From positions 1 through 56,545 of the forward strand of contig JAGXRQ010000060.1 in NCBI GenBank assembly GCA_018335675.1: 56,545 nucleotides of DNA, written 5' to 3'. A program made the position numbers and the translations under genes. The notes beneath the pieces were generated by a model. That model ran no database searches. It had not been told where the DNA came from and saw only the letters and a list, made by a program, of their open reading frames with translations. Position 1 is the first letter of the stretch. Every line of letters begins with the position of its first letter. Below are positions 34,258-42,536 of this stretch, in pieces. The stretch comes from Bacteroidota bacterium (lineage in GTDB: Bacteria; Bacteroidota; Bacteroidia; Bacteroidales; UBA7960).

Positions 34258-35538
34258 ATGGAAAAAGACAAACAGATATTTGATCTTATCAAACAAGAAC
34301 ACGACCGTCAGTTGCACGGTATTGAACTTATTGCATCAGAAAATTTTGTCAGCGAGCAAGTTATGCAAGCTATGGGCAGCGTTTTAACAAATAAATATGC
34401 TGAAGGTTATCCGGGGCGTAGATACTACGGAGGTTGTGAAATTGTTGACCAAACAGAGCAATTGGCAATTGATCGTCTAAAGCAATTGTTTGGCGCTGAA
34501 TGGGCAAACGTTCAACCTCATAGCGGTGCACAGGCTAATGCAGCTGTTTTCTTGGCTTGCCTCCAACCTGGTGATACTTTCTTAGGATTGGATCTTAGTC
34601 ACGGTGGGCATCTTTCGCATGGTGCTCCTGTGAATTTGTCAGGTATTCTATATCGTCCGGTTGCTTACAAAGTATCCGAAAAAACAGGACAAATTGATTA
34701 TGATGAGATGGAGAAACTGGCGATTGCTGAAAAGCCAAAGCTTATGATAGCCGGTGGTTCAGCTTATCCTAGAGATATTGATTATGCAAGAATGAGAGCA
34801 ATTGCTGATAAAGTTGGTGCCTTACTTATGGCTGATATAGCGCATCCTGCTGGATTAATCGCAGCCGGATTGTTAAATAATCCATTACCTCATTGTCATA
34901 TTATTACAAGCACAACTCACAAAACATTGCGTGGACCAAGAGGTGGTATTATAATGATGGGCAAAGATTTTAAAAATCCATGGGGACAAAAAACGCCAAA
35001 AGGTGAAATTAAAATGATGTCGGCAGTGCTCGATTCCGCAGTCTTCCCTGGTACTCAAGGAGGTCCGCTTGAGCACGTTATTGCTGCAAAAGCAGTTGCT
35101 TTTGGCGAAGCATTAAACCCATCATACAAAGAATATTGTAAGCAGGTTATGAAAAATGCACAGGCAATGGCCAAAGCATTTGTTGCTAAAGGATATCATG
35201 TTACTTCTAATGGAACAGATAATCACCTTATGTTGATAGACCTGAGAAGTAAATTCCCTGATATTACAGGCAAAAAGGCTGAAAACACTTTAGTGCAGGC
35301 TCATATTACAATTAATAAAAACATGGTGCCATTCGATAGTCGCTCTCCTTTTCAAACATCTGGTATTAGAATTGGAACTCCCGCAGTTACAACAAGAGGA
35401 TTGAAAGAAAACGATGTTGAAAAAATTGTAGATCTTATTGATGAGGTTATCAGTAATATTGATGATGAAAACGTAATACAATCAGTTAGAACCAAAGTGA
35501 ATAGTATGATGGAAAAATTCCCGTTGTTTGCGTGGTAA
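34258..35538 (+). CDS. glyA: Serine hydroxymethyltransferase
   Basis: PLP enzyme that interconverts serine and glycine while loading one-carbon units on tetrahydrofolate. The 426-residue protein is full length, with [46 protein letters not shown] and the PLP lysine Lys222 in [13 protein letters not shown]. The C-terminal [13 protein letters not shown] is intact. A 47-bp hairpin repeat family begins seven bases after its stop and fills the gap to the RelA/SpoT gene, so the two genes may be on one transcript separated by structured RNA. Confidence 0.96.
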   Translation: MEKDKQIFDLIKQEHDRQLHGIELIASENFVSEQVMQAMGSVLTNKYAEGYPGRRYYGGCEIVDQTEQLAIDRLKQLFGAEWANVQPHSGAQANAAVFLACLQPGDTFLGLDLSHGGHLSHGAPVNLSGILYRPVAYKVSEKTGQIDYDEMEKLAIAEKPKLMIAGGSAYPRDIDYARMRAIADKVGALLMADIAHPAGLIAAGLLNNPLPHCHIITSTTHKTLRGPRGGIIMMGKDFKNPWGQKTPKGEIKMMSAVLDSAVFPGTQGGPLEHVIAAKAVAFGEALNPSYKEYCKQVMKNAQAMAKAFVAKGYHVTSNGTDNHLMLIDLRSKFPDITGKKAENTLVQAHITINKNMVPFDSRSPFQTSGIRIGTPAVTTRGLKENDVEKIVDLIDEVISNIDDENVIQSVRTKVNSMMEKFPLFAW

Positions 35539-35544
35539 ATTAGA

Positions 35545-35669
35545 TAGGGACAAGGCATTGCCTTGTCCCAACTGTCAACCCCAACGATTATTAGGTACAA
35601 GGCAATGCCTATTCCCAACTGTTAACCCCAACGATTATTAGGTACAAGGCAATGCCTTGTACCAACTGT
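35545..35669. repeat. 47-bp tandem repeat with a conserved hairpin (2.7 copies) between glyA and the RelA/SpoT gene
   Basis: Units at 35545-35591, 35592-35638 and 35639-35669 (partial). Each contains a 23-bp near-palindrome: unit 1 (35547-35569) has perfect arms GGGACAAGGCA / TGCCTTGTCCC; unit 3 (35641-35663) has perfect arms GGTACAAGGCA / TGCCTTGTACC; unit 2 (35594-35616) has a damaged right arm TGCCTATTCCC. The linker AACTGTnAACCCCAACGATTAT is shared. The last hairpin ends 15 bases before the next start codon. Confidence 0.92.
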
Positions 35670-35678
35670 AAAATAAAA

Positions 35679-37943
35679 ATGGCAAAGGAAGAATTAAAAA
35701 TAGACAAGGTACATCAGATATTCGATCAGGACGAGGAAAGACGTCAAATACTGAAAGAGTATAAAGGGCTTCTTGTGGCCTGCAAAAATCGAGTTGCTAA
35801 AGAAGACCGTAAAAGAATACGCCAGGCTTTTAACTTTGCTCTTGAGGCTCATAAAAACCATCGTAGGAAAAGCGGAGAACCTTATATTTATCATCCGATT
35901 TCTGTTGCAAAAATTGTTGTTCAAGATTTTCATCTTGGAGCAACGAGCGTAATTTGCGCCTTGCTTCATGATGTTGTTGAAGATACCGATTACACTTTAG
36001 CAGATATTAAAGAGTACTTTAATGAAGAAGTAGCCAAGATAATTGATGGATTAACAAAGATTTCAGGAATTTTTGACCAGACAAAATCTGTTCAGGCCGA
36101 AAATTTTAGAAAAATGCTTCTTACTCTTTCAGATGATGTTAGAGTTATTCTGATTAAGCTTGCAGACCGACTTCATAATATGCGAACACTGGAGTCATTG
36201 CCTCCTGTAAAACAGCAAAGAGTAGCAAATGAAACGTTATATCTCTTCGCTCCTTTGGCACACAGGCTTGGATTACATGCGATAAAAAGTGAGTTGGAAG
36301 ATCTAGGGTTAAAGCATACTGACCCGGCTATTTATTTTACCATTCAGCAAAAAATCAAAGAGTCTCAAGAAGAACGTAATAAATTTATTGCAAGCTTTAC
36401 TTTGCCCATAAAGAGAATCTTAAATGAGGAAAACCTTAATTATGCAATTACCGGCAGAACTAAATCTATAAGTTCTATCTGGGGTAAAATGAAAACTAAG
36501 GAAATTCCTTTCGAAGAGGTTTATGATATTTTTGCCATTAGAATAGTTGTTGATACTCCCGAAGAGAAGGAAAAAGCTGATTGCTGGAAGGTTTATTCCA
36601 TAGTTACTGATATTTACAGACCAAATCCTGATCGTTTGCGCGACTGGATTTCTACTCCCAAAGCCAACGGATACGAATCGCTACATACAACTGTAATGAG
36701 CAAGGCCGGGAAATGGGTGGAAGTGCAGATTAGAACAAAAAGAATGGACGACGTTGCTGAAAAGGGATATGCAGCTCACTGGAAATATAAAGAATCTAAG
36801 ACAACGGAAAGTGGAATCGACAGATGGTTGAAGCGTATTAAAGATATGCTTAAAACTTCTGAGAGCGACGCACTTGTATTTATTGATGATTTTAAGTTAA
36901 ATCTATTCTCTGATGAAATATTTGTATTTACTCCTAAAGGAGAATTGCGTACCTTACCAGTTGGCTCTACTGCTTTAGATTTGGCTTATAGCATTCACTC
37001 GCAAGTGGGTAATAATTGCCTTGGAGCAAAAGTTAATCACAAGCTAGTTTCTTTAAATCATGAGCTTAAAAGTGGTGATCAGGTAGAAATCATTACTTCT
37101 TCTAAACAAAGTCCTAAGCCCGACTGGCTAAACTATGCTACAACTGCTAGAGCTAAAGGAAAGATCAAAACAGCTCTGAAAGAGGAAAGAAAAAATAAAG
37201 CAGAAGAAGGGAAAGAGATCCTTGAAAGAAAACTGAAGCAACTTAAAATTGACAATAAAGCAGACAATATCCAAAAAATTGTCAGTTATTTCAAACTGCA
37301 ATCGCCACTAGATTTGCATTATGAAATTGCAATTGGGAAATTAGGTTTGAAAGAGTTGAAGTCGTATGTTGCTGATACTGATAAAGGTGGAATTTTAAAT
37401 TATTTAAAGAATCCATTTGGACGTTCAAAACAGCCAATTACAGACGTTCAGGAGCAGGATATTATCAGAAAGCAACTCAAAAAGAATCCGGACACTTTGT
37501 TGATTGGCGACAGCCTTCAAGAACTTGATTATACACTATCACCATGTTGCAACCCTATCCCCGGAGATGATGTTTTTGGATTTGTTACGGTTTCTGAAGG
37601 TATTAAAATTCACAGAAATAATTGCCCTAATGCTGTGCAACTTATGGCTAAGTTTAGCTACAGAATTATAAAAGCAAAATGGATTACTGAAAAATCAATT
37701 GCATTTTTGTCAGGGATAAAAATTACCGGGATTGACGACCAAGGTATAGTTAACAATATTACAAGCGTAATTTCAAGCGAATATAATCTTAATATACGAT
37801 CAATAAATATTGAAAGTAATGCTGGTACTTTTGAAGGCATAGTTATGATCTATATTTATGATACTCAAACTCTGAATAAACTTATAGATAAGCTCAAAAA
37901 AATCAAAGGTGTTCAGAAGGTTAGCCGTATTAGTAAGAGCTAA
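35679..37943 (+). CDS. spoT: Bifunctional (p)ppGpp synthetase/hydrolase, RelA/SpoT family
   Basis: Makes and breaks the stringent-response alarmone. The 754-residue protein has the long Rel plan: HD hydrolase domain with HDVVEDTD (near residue 100), synthetase domain with GRTKSISSIWGKMK, YDIFAIRIVVDT, STPKANGYESLHTTV and the catalytic-site segment VEVQIRT, a TGS domain (IFVFTPKGELRTLPVGSTALDLAY), a zinc-finger-like DYTLSPCCNPIPGDDVFGF helical part and a C-terminal ACT domain. Both active sites look intact. The ATG at 35679 is preferred because an in-frame ATG at 35652 lies inside the repeat hairpin. It is followed by fur and purA genes on the same strand. Confidence 0.94.
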   Translation: MAKEELKIDKVHQIFDQDEERRQILKEYKGLLVACKNRVAKEDRKRIRQAFNFALEAHKNHRRKSGEPYIYHPISVAKIVVQDFHLGATSVICALLHDVVEDTDYTLADIKEYFNEEVAKIIDGLTKISGIFDQTKSVQAENFRKMLLTLSDDVRVILIKLADRLHNMRTLESLPPVKQQRVANETLYLFAPLAHRLGLHAIKSELEDLGLKHTDPAIYFTIQQKIKESQEERNKFIASFTLPIKRILNEENLNYAITGRTKSISSIWGKMKTKEIPFEEVYDIFAIRIVVDTPEEKEKADCWKVYSIVTDIYRPNPDRLRDWISTPKANGYESLHTTVMSKAGKWVEVQIRTKRMDDVAEKGYAAHWKYKESKTTESGIDRWLKRIKDMLKTSESDALVFIDDFKLNLFSDEIFVFTPKGELRTLPVGSTALDLAYSIHSQVGNNCLGAKVNHKLVSLNHELKSGDQVEIITSSKQSPKPDWLNYATTARAKGKIKTALKEERKNKAEEGKEILERKLKQLKIDNKADNIQKIVSYFKLQSPLDLHYEIAIGKLGLKELKSYVADTDKGGILNYLKNPFGRSKQPITDVQEQDIIRKQLKKNPDTLLIGDSLQELDYTLSPCCNPIPGDDVFGFVTVSEGIKIHRNNCPNAVQLMAKFSYRIIKAKWITEKSIAFLSGIKITGIDDQGIVNNITSVISSEYNLNIRSINIESNAGTFEGIVMIYIYDTQTLNKLIDKLKKIKGVQKVSRISKS

Positions 37944-37982
37944 TTTTAATCATTATTCTTATTGCTTGAATTTCAGAACAAT

Positions 37983-38023
37983 AAAACTTTATTTAAAAAC
38001 ATTACAAATAAATAAAGTTTTTA
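37983..38023. terminator. AT-rich inverted repeat between the RelA/SpoT gene and the Fur-family gene
   Basis: A perfect 12-bp inverted repeat AAAACTTTATTT / AAATAAAGTTTT with a 15-base loop, followed by T residues. It may be a weak terminator for the upstream gene or an operator for the regulator gene that starts 65 bases later. Sequence alone does not decide. Confidence 0.5.
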
Positions 38024-38087
38024 TATCTTTACATTGTTTTAATAAATTCCTGCTTCAAGTTGAAGTTATATAGAAAAATGTCGAGTA

Positions 38088-38552
38088 ATGAAGAATATAA
38101 AAAGCAATAACCAGGTTTTCGATACTGTAAAGGGTATATTTACTGCATATCTTGAAAAAAACGGACACAGAAAAACTCCCGAAAGATTCAGCATTCTTAA
38201 AGAAATTTACCAAACGGAAGATCACTTCGATGTTGAGTCACTTTATATTCAGATGAAGAATAATAAGTACAGAGTAAGTCGTGCAACTCTATATAATACC
38301 ATTGAATTGCTATTGCAGTGTGGGCTTGTTATTAAGCATCAGTTTGGAAAAAATGTTGCTCAATTTGAGAAATCATATAAATATAAACAACATGATCATC
38401 TTATTTGTGGCAAATGTGGAGAAGTGTTTGAATTTTGCGACCCTCGTTTGCAGGAAATACAAAGCTCTATTGAAAATTTGATGGGATTTGCCGTAACTCA
38501 TAGAAGCCTTGTTCTTTATGGTGTTTGCAAAAACTGTAAAAGTTCTGAATAA
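38088..38552 (+). CDS. Fur-family metal-responsive transcription regulator
   Basis: A 154-residue winged-helix repressor. The N-terminal DNA-binding domain shows RKTPERFSILKEIYQTEDHFDVESLY and the recognition-helix region RVSRATLYNTIELLLQCGLV; the dimerisation domain has the metal-site HDHLICGKCGEVFEF segment. Structural zinc cysteines are Cys107/Cys110 and Cys147/Cys150. It could be Fur, PerR or Zur; the sequence seen by eye does not decide. It lies between the RelA/SpoT and purA genes on the same strand, an arrangement I recall as common in Bacteroidota. Confidence 0.88.
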   Translation: MKNIKSNNQVFDTVKGIFTAYLEKNGHRKTPERFSILKEIYQTEDHFDVESLYIQMKNNKYRVSRATLYNTIELLLQCGLVIKHQFGKNVAQFEKSYKYKQHDHLICGKCGEVFEFCDPRLQEIQSSIENLMGFAVTHRSLVLYGVCKNCKSSE

Positions 38553-38601
38553 TTCTTAATAACTTTATAATTACTTTCCCTTTAATTGCAAAAAAAATTT
38601 T

Positions 38602-38648
38602 TATTTTTGAATGCAATGATAATTAGTCGGTCTTTGGCCGCTTTTTTT
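38602..38648 (+). promoter_or_regulatory. Candidate purA promoter followed by a terminator-like hairpin
   Basis: TATTTTTG at 38602-38609 matches the -7 element. Bases 38628-38640 form a short stem (CGGTC / GGCCG, loop TTT, one wobble) followed by CTTTTTTT to 38648. The hairpin could end the Fur-family transcript from upstream, or act as an attenuator in the purA leader; the start codon is at 38674. Confidence 0.45.
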
Positions 38649-38673
38649 ATGTACTTTCTAAAACGATTATTAA

Positions 38674-39975
38674 ATGACAAATACAGCAAAAGTTGATGTA
38701 TTGCTTGGATTGCAATGGGGTGACGAAGGTAAAGGTAAAATAGTTGATGTGCTTGCTCCTAAATATCCGGTTATAGCTAGATTTCAAGGTGGGCCTAATG
38801 CGGGACATACACTTGAATTTGAAAATAAAAAGTATGTTTTACATACAATCCCCTCAGGTATCTTTCATCAGAATGCTGTTAATATAATTGGTAATGGTGT
38901 TGTTATAGATCCTGTTACTCTGCAGCTGGAAATTTCGAAAACAGGTCTTTCTTTTGAGCATATTTATAAGTCATTACTGATATCTAGAAAAGCTCATCTA
39001 ATTCTACCATCTCATAGGTTGCTTGATTTTGCTATGGAACAAATTAAAGGGGAAGCTAAAATTGGAAGTACGCTTAAGGGAATTGGTCCGGCATACACTG
39101 ATAAATACGCTAGAGCAGGTCTTAGAATTGGCGATATTGAGTTTCCTACTTTCATTGAGAACTACGAAAAACTCAAAAAAAATCATATCCAACAAGCAGA
39201 ATATCTAAATTGCAAATTGAATGATTTTGTAGTTGATAATGGCAGCTTTTCTGATTATGAGAAAAGATGGTTTGATAGTATTGAATATTTAAAAAAGCTT
39301 CAGTTTATTGATAGTGAAGTATATGTAAATGCTTTGCTTGAAAAAGGAATGCCTATTCTTGCTGAAGGTGCCCAAGGCTCTTTGCTCGATGTTGATTTTG
39401 GCTCTTATCCTTTCGTAACTTCTTCTAATACAGTTGCAGCAGGTGCTTGCTCTGGTCTTGGAATCGCCCCTTCAAAGGTTGGAAAAGTTTATGGAATATT
39501 TAAAGCTTATTGCACTAGGGTTGGAAGTGGACCTTTCCCTACAGAATTGTTTGATGAAGTTGGACAAAAAATGAGAGACATTGGCAGAGAGTATGGCAGC
39601 ACAACTGGTAGGCCTAGAAGATGCGGATGGCTCGATCTGGTTGCTCTTAAATATGCTGTTGTTTTAAATGGTGTTACTGACCTTATTATGACAAAATCGG
39701 ACGTCTTAAGTAGTTTTGAAACATTGAAAATTTGCACTTCTTACATTTTTAATGGAAAAGAAATTGATTTTATTCCTTATAGAATTGAAGAAAAGATGCT
39801 GCAGCCTGTTTATAAGGTTGTGCCCGGCTGGTTGAATGATATAACAAATTGTCGTGATTATAACGATCTGCCTGCTAATCTGAAAGAGTACGTTAGGTTT
39901 ATTGAAGAATTTGTAAATGTTCCTGTGAAAATAATATCAACAGGACCCGACAGGACAGAAATAATTTATAAATAA
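38674..39975 (+). CDS. purA: Adenylosuccinate synthetase
   Basis: GTP-dependent first step from IMP to AMP. The 433-residue protein has the P-loop-like GLQWGDEGKGKIVDVLAP, RFQGGPNAGHTL, HTIPSGIFH, GIGPAYTDKYARAGLR, EGAQGSLLDVDFGSYPFVTSSNT and TTGRPRRCGWLDLVALKYA signatures and is full length. In several bacteria this enzyme is inhibited by (p)ppGpp, which makes its closeness to the RelA/SpoT gene of interest. Only five bases separate its stop from the beta-mannosidase start, so purA and the two mannosidases very probably share a transcript. Confidence 0.96.
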   Translation: MTNTAKVDVLLGLQWGDEGKGKIVDVLAPKYPVIARFQGGPNAGHTLEFENKKYVLHTIPSGIFHQNAVNIIGNGVVIDPVTLQLEISKTGLSFEHIYKSLLISRKAHLILPSHRLLDFAMEQIKGEAKIGSTLKGIGPAYTDKYARAGLRIGDIEFPTFIENYEKLKKNHIQQAEYLNCKLNDFVVDNGSFSDYEKRWFDSIEYLKKLQFIDSEVYVNALLEKGMPILAEGAQGSLLDVDFGSYPFVTSSNTVAAGACSGLGIAPSKVGKVYGIFKAYCTRVGSGPFPTELFDEVGQKMRDIGREYGSTTGRPRRCGWLDLVALKYAVVLNGVTDLIMTKSDVLSSFETLKICTSYIFNGKEIDFIPYRIEEKMLQPVYKVVPGWLNDITNCRDYNDLPANLKEYVRFIEEFVNVPVKIISTGPDRTEIIYK

Positions 39976-39980
39976 GTATA

Positions 39981-42536
39981 ATGTTTGTCCGGAAGTTTTT
40001 AATCATATTAGCATTTCTGGTTTTACTTTCTTGCCGGACAGAAAAAAAAGACCTTATTCAAAGGTTTTTAATAGTTGATAATTGGTCTTTCTGCCAAGAA
40101 GGTGACACTACATTTTTCCCTGCATCAATACCGGGAACAATACATACCGACCTATTTAGAAATAAAATTATTGAGGATCCTTATTATGGATGCAATGAAG
40201 AAGCTCTGCAATGGATAGGAGAATGTAATTGGATTTATAAAACGGAGTTTGTTGTTGATAAATCACTTCTATCTAAAACAAAGATTTTCCTCGTTTTTGA
40301 AGGACTGGACACTTTCTCTGAAGTTTTCTTGAATGGAGAGAATGTGCTTGTTTCAAATAATATGCACAGGAAATGGACAGTTGATTGTAAAGATTTTCTT
40401 GTAATTGGTAAAAATACATTAGAGGTTAGATTTATTTCGGCGCTAAGCAAAGCTGCTGAAGATTCAATATCCTTAGGTTATAAAATCCCGGGCGGAAAAT
40501 GGGCTTTTTCTCGTAAAGCTGCTTATCATTTTGGATGGGATTGGGGGCCTAAATTTATTACGTCAGGAATTTTTAAACCTGTATATATTGAATCATGGGA
40601 TTACCATCGTCCTGGTGATTTTTATGTTTTCACAAAGGAAATTGGAGAAGAATCAGCGAATATTAGACTTTTATATCAGATTGAATCTGAAATTACTGAA
40701 AAAGCTGTTGTAAAAATCTCCGATACAAACACAGGTGAAGTTTTTACAAAACAAAAAGTTGACCTTGCGCCAGGAAACAATGAATACGTTATAGATTTTA
40801 TTGTCAAAAATCCAGCTATTTGGTGGAGTAATGGCCTTGGCGAGCCTAATATCTACGAGCTAAGCATTGAGCTTCACACTGAATCTGGTTATAGCTACAT
40901 AAAGGAGTTACCTTTTGGAATTAGGACATTAAAGGCTGTTTTAGAAGATGATGAGATTGGTCAAGCTCTTTATATTGAATTGAATGGTCAAAAAGTTTAT
41001 GCTAAGGGGGCAAATTATATCCCTCAAAATTCTTTTATTACGGAGGTGACTAAACAGAATTATCAGGATATTATAAATCTTGCGGTAGAGTCAAATATGA
41101 ATATGATAAGAGTTTGGGGTGGGGGTATTTATGAAAATGATATTTTTTACGAGTTATGCAATCGGAACGGAATAATGGTTTGGCAAGATTTTATGTTTGC
41201 CTGCTCTATGTATCCGGGGAATGATGATTTTGTTGAAAATGTCACTCAGGAAGCAACGCAGCAGGTTAAGAGACTTAGAAATCATTCAAACATTGCTTTA
41301 TGGTGCGGCAATAATGAAGTTGATGAAGGATGGCACAATTGGGGTTGGCAAAAATCTTATAGTATTTCATCTGGTGATTCTGCTATTATTTGGGAAGGAT
41401 ATAAAAAAGTTTTTCATCAATTATTGCCTGATATTGTAAATGAGATAGATCCGCAAAGGTTTTATCTTTCGACATCTCCTCTTTATGGATGGGGGAGAGC
41501 GAAAAGTATGACACACGGAAGTTCTCATTATTGGGGAGTTTGGTGGGGGTTGCAACCTGCTGAAATGTATCTTGAAAAAGTGCCAAGGTTTATGAGTGAA
41601 TTTGGCCTTCAGGCTTTGCCAACTTTATCAACAATCAGATCATTTCAAAATGCAGAGGATGATTATCTTTTTTCTCCGTCTCTTAATTGCCATCAAAAAC
41701 ATCCTACCGGATTTGAAAATATCGCCAAATACCTTAATATGGAAAGTTTAAAAGCTAACAATCTTGAAGAGTTAATTTATTATAGTCAGATAGTTCAGGC
41801 TAAAGGTATAGGATTGGCAATTGAAGCTCAGCGAAGAGCAAAGCCTTATTGTATGGGAACTCTTTATTGGCAATTAAATGATTGTTGGCCTGTTGTAAGT
41901 TGGAGTGGAACAGATTTCTTTGGGAATTGGAAGGCTTTGCAATATAGAATTAGAGATTTATTTGATGATGTTATGGTATCAATTGTTGATAATAAAGAAA
42001 TTCTTGAAGCATATGTTGTGTCTGATAGGTTGGAAGATTCTAATGGGAAATTTATAATTAGTATTGTGGATTTTTTTGGTAATAGAAAAGATGTCTTCTC
42101 AGAGGATTTAGTTTTGAAAGCAAATTCTTCAAAAAGCATTTTGTCAGAAAAATTAGATAAAATCTTTTCAGGGGTAAATATGAATGAAGTTATGGTTGAG
42201 GCTGTTTTTATTGATGAAAGTGGTAAGCGCTATATAAATCAAAAGTTTTTTGCTAAGCTAGGGAATGTCAAATTATATAAGCCAAACATCAAACATAAGG
42301 TTGCACCAACTGAAGGTGGATTTATCGTAACTCTAAATTCTGATATATTTGCTGCTTATGTTCAGTTATACTTATCTGAGGATAATGCACATTTTGATAA
42401 GAATTTTTTTCATCTTTTTCCGAATGAAGAAATTGTTGTCTTTTGCAAATCAGATTTATCATTAAGAGATTTTTTAAAACAGTTAAAAATATTTTGTTTG
42501 AACAATAACCAAACTATAGATTATGAAGCAAATTAA
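39981..42536 (+). CDS. Beta-mannosidase lipoprotein, glycoside hydrolase family 2
   Basis: Removes terminal beta-mannose, for example from mannan oligosaccharides or the core of N-glycans. The 851-residue protein carries a lipoprotein signal (MFVRKFLIILAFLVLLSC, Cys18), a GH2 jelly-roll sugar-binding domain (SIPGTIHTDLFRNKII, GLDTFSEVFLNGE, KAAYHFGWDWGPKF), an immunoglobulin-like domain and the TIM barrel. Glu446 in WCGNNEVDEG is the expected acid/base and Glu540 in RFMSEFGLQALP the nucleophile. As a lipoprotein it should face the periplasm or the cell surface. Its last 14 bases overlap the next gene. Confidence 0.93.
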   Translation: MFVRKFLIILAFLVLLSCRTEKKDLIQRFLIVDNWSFCQEGDTTFFPASIPGTIHTDLFRNKIIEDPYYGCNEEALQWIGECNWIYKTEFVVDKSLLSKTKIFLVFEGLDTFSEVFLNGENVLVSNNMHRKWTVDCKDFLVIGKNTLEVRFISALSKAAEDSISLGYKIPGGKWAFSRKAAYHFGWDWGPKFITSGIFKPVYIESWDYHRPGDFYVFTKEIGEESANIRLLYQIESEITEKAVVKISDTNTGEVFTKQKVDLAPGNNEYVIDFIVKNPAIWWSNGLGEPNIYELSIELHTESGYSYIKELPFGIRTLKAVLEDDEIGQALYIELNGQKVYAKGANYIPQNSFITEVTKQNYQDIINLAVESNMNMIRVWGGGIYENDIFYELCNRNGIMVWQDFMFACSMYPGNDDFVENVTQEATQQVKRLRNHSNIALWCGNNEVDEGWHNWGWQKSYSISSGDSAIIWEGYKKVFHQLLPDIVNEIDPQRFYLSTSPLYGWGRAKSMTHGSSHYWGVWWGLQPAEMYLEKVPRFMSEFGLQALPTLSTIRSFQNAEDDYLFSPSLNCHQKHPTGFENIAKYLNMESLKANNLEELIYYSQIVQAKGIGLAIEAQRRAKPYCMGTLYWQLNDCWPVVSWSGTDFFGNWKALQYRIRDLFDDVMVSIVDNKEILEAYVVSDRLEDSNGKFIISIVDFFGNRKDVFSEDLVLKANSSKSILSEKLDKIFSGVNMNEVMVEAVFIDESGKRYINQKFFAKLGNVKLYKPNIKHKVAPTEGGFIVTLNSDIFAAYVQLYLSEDNAHFDKNFFHLFPNEEIVVFCKSDLSLRDFLKQLKIFCLNNNQTIDYEAN

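Noticed and set aside
35545-35669. Possible CRISPR array
   Set aside because: Units are contiguous 47-bp copies without unique spacers, there are under three of them, and no cas gene is present.
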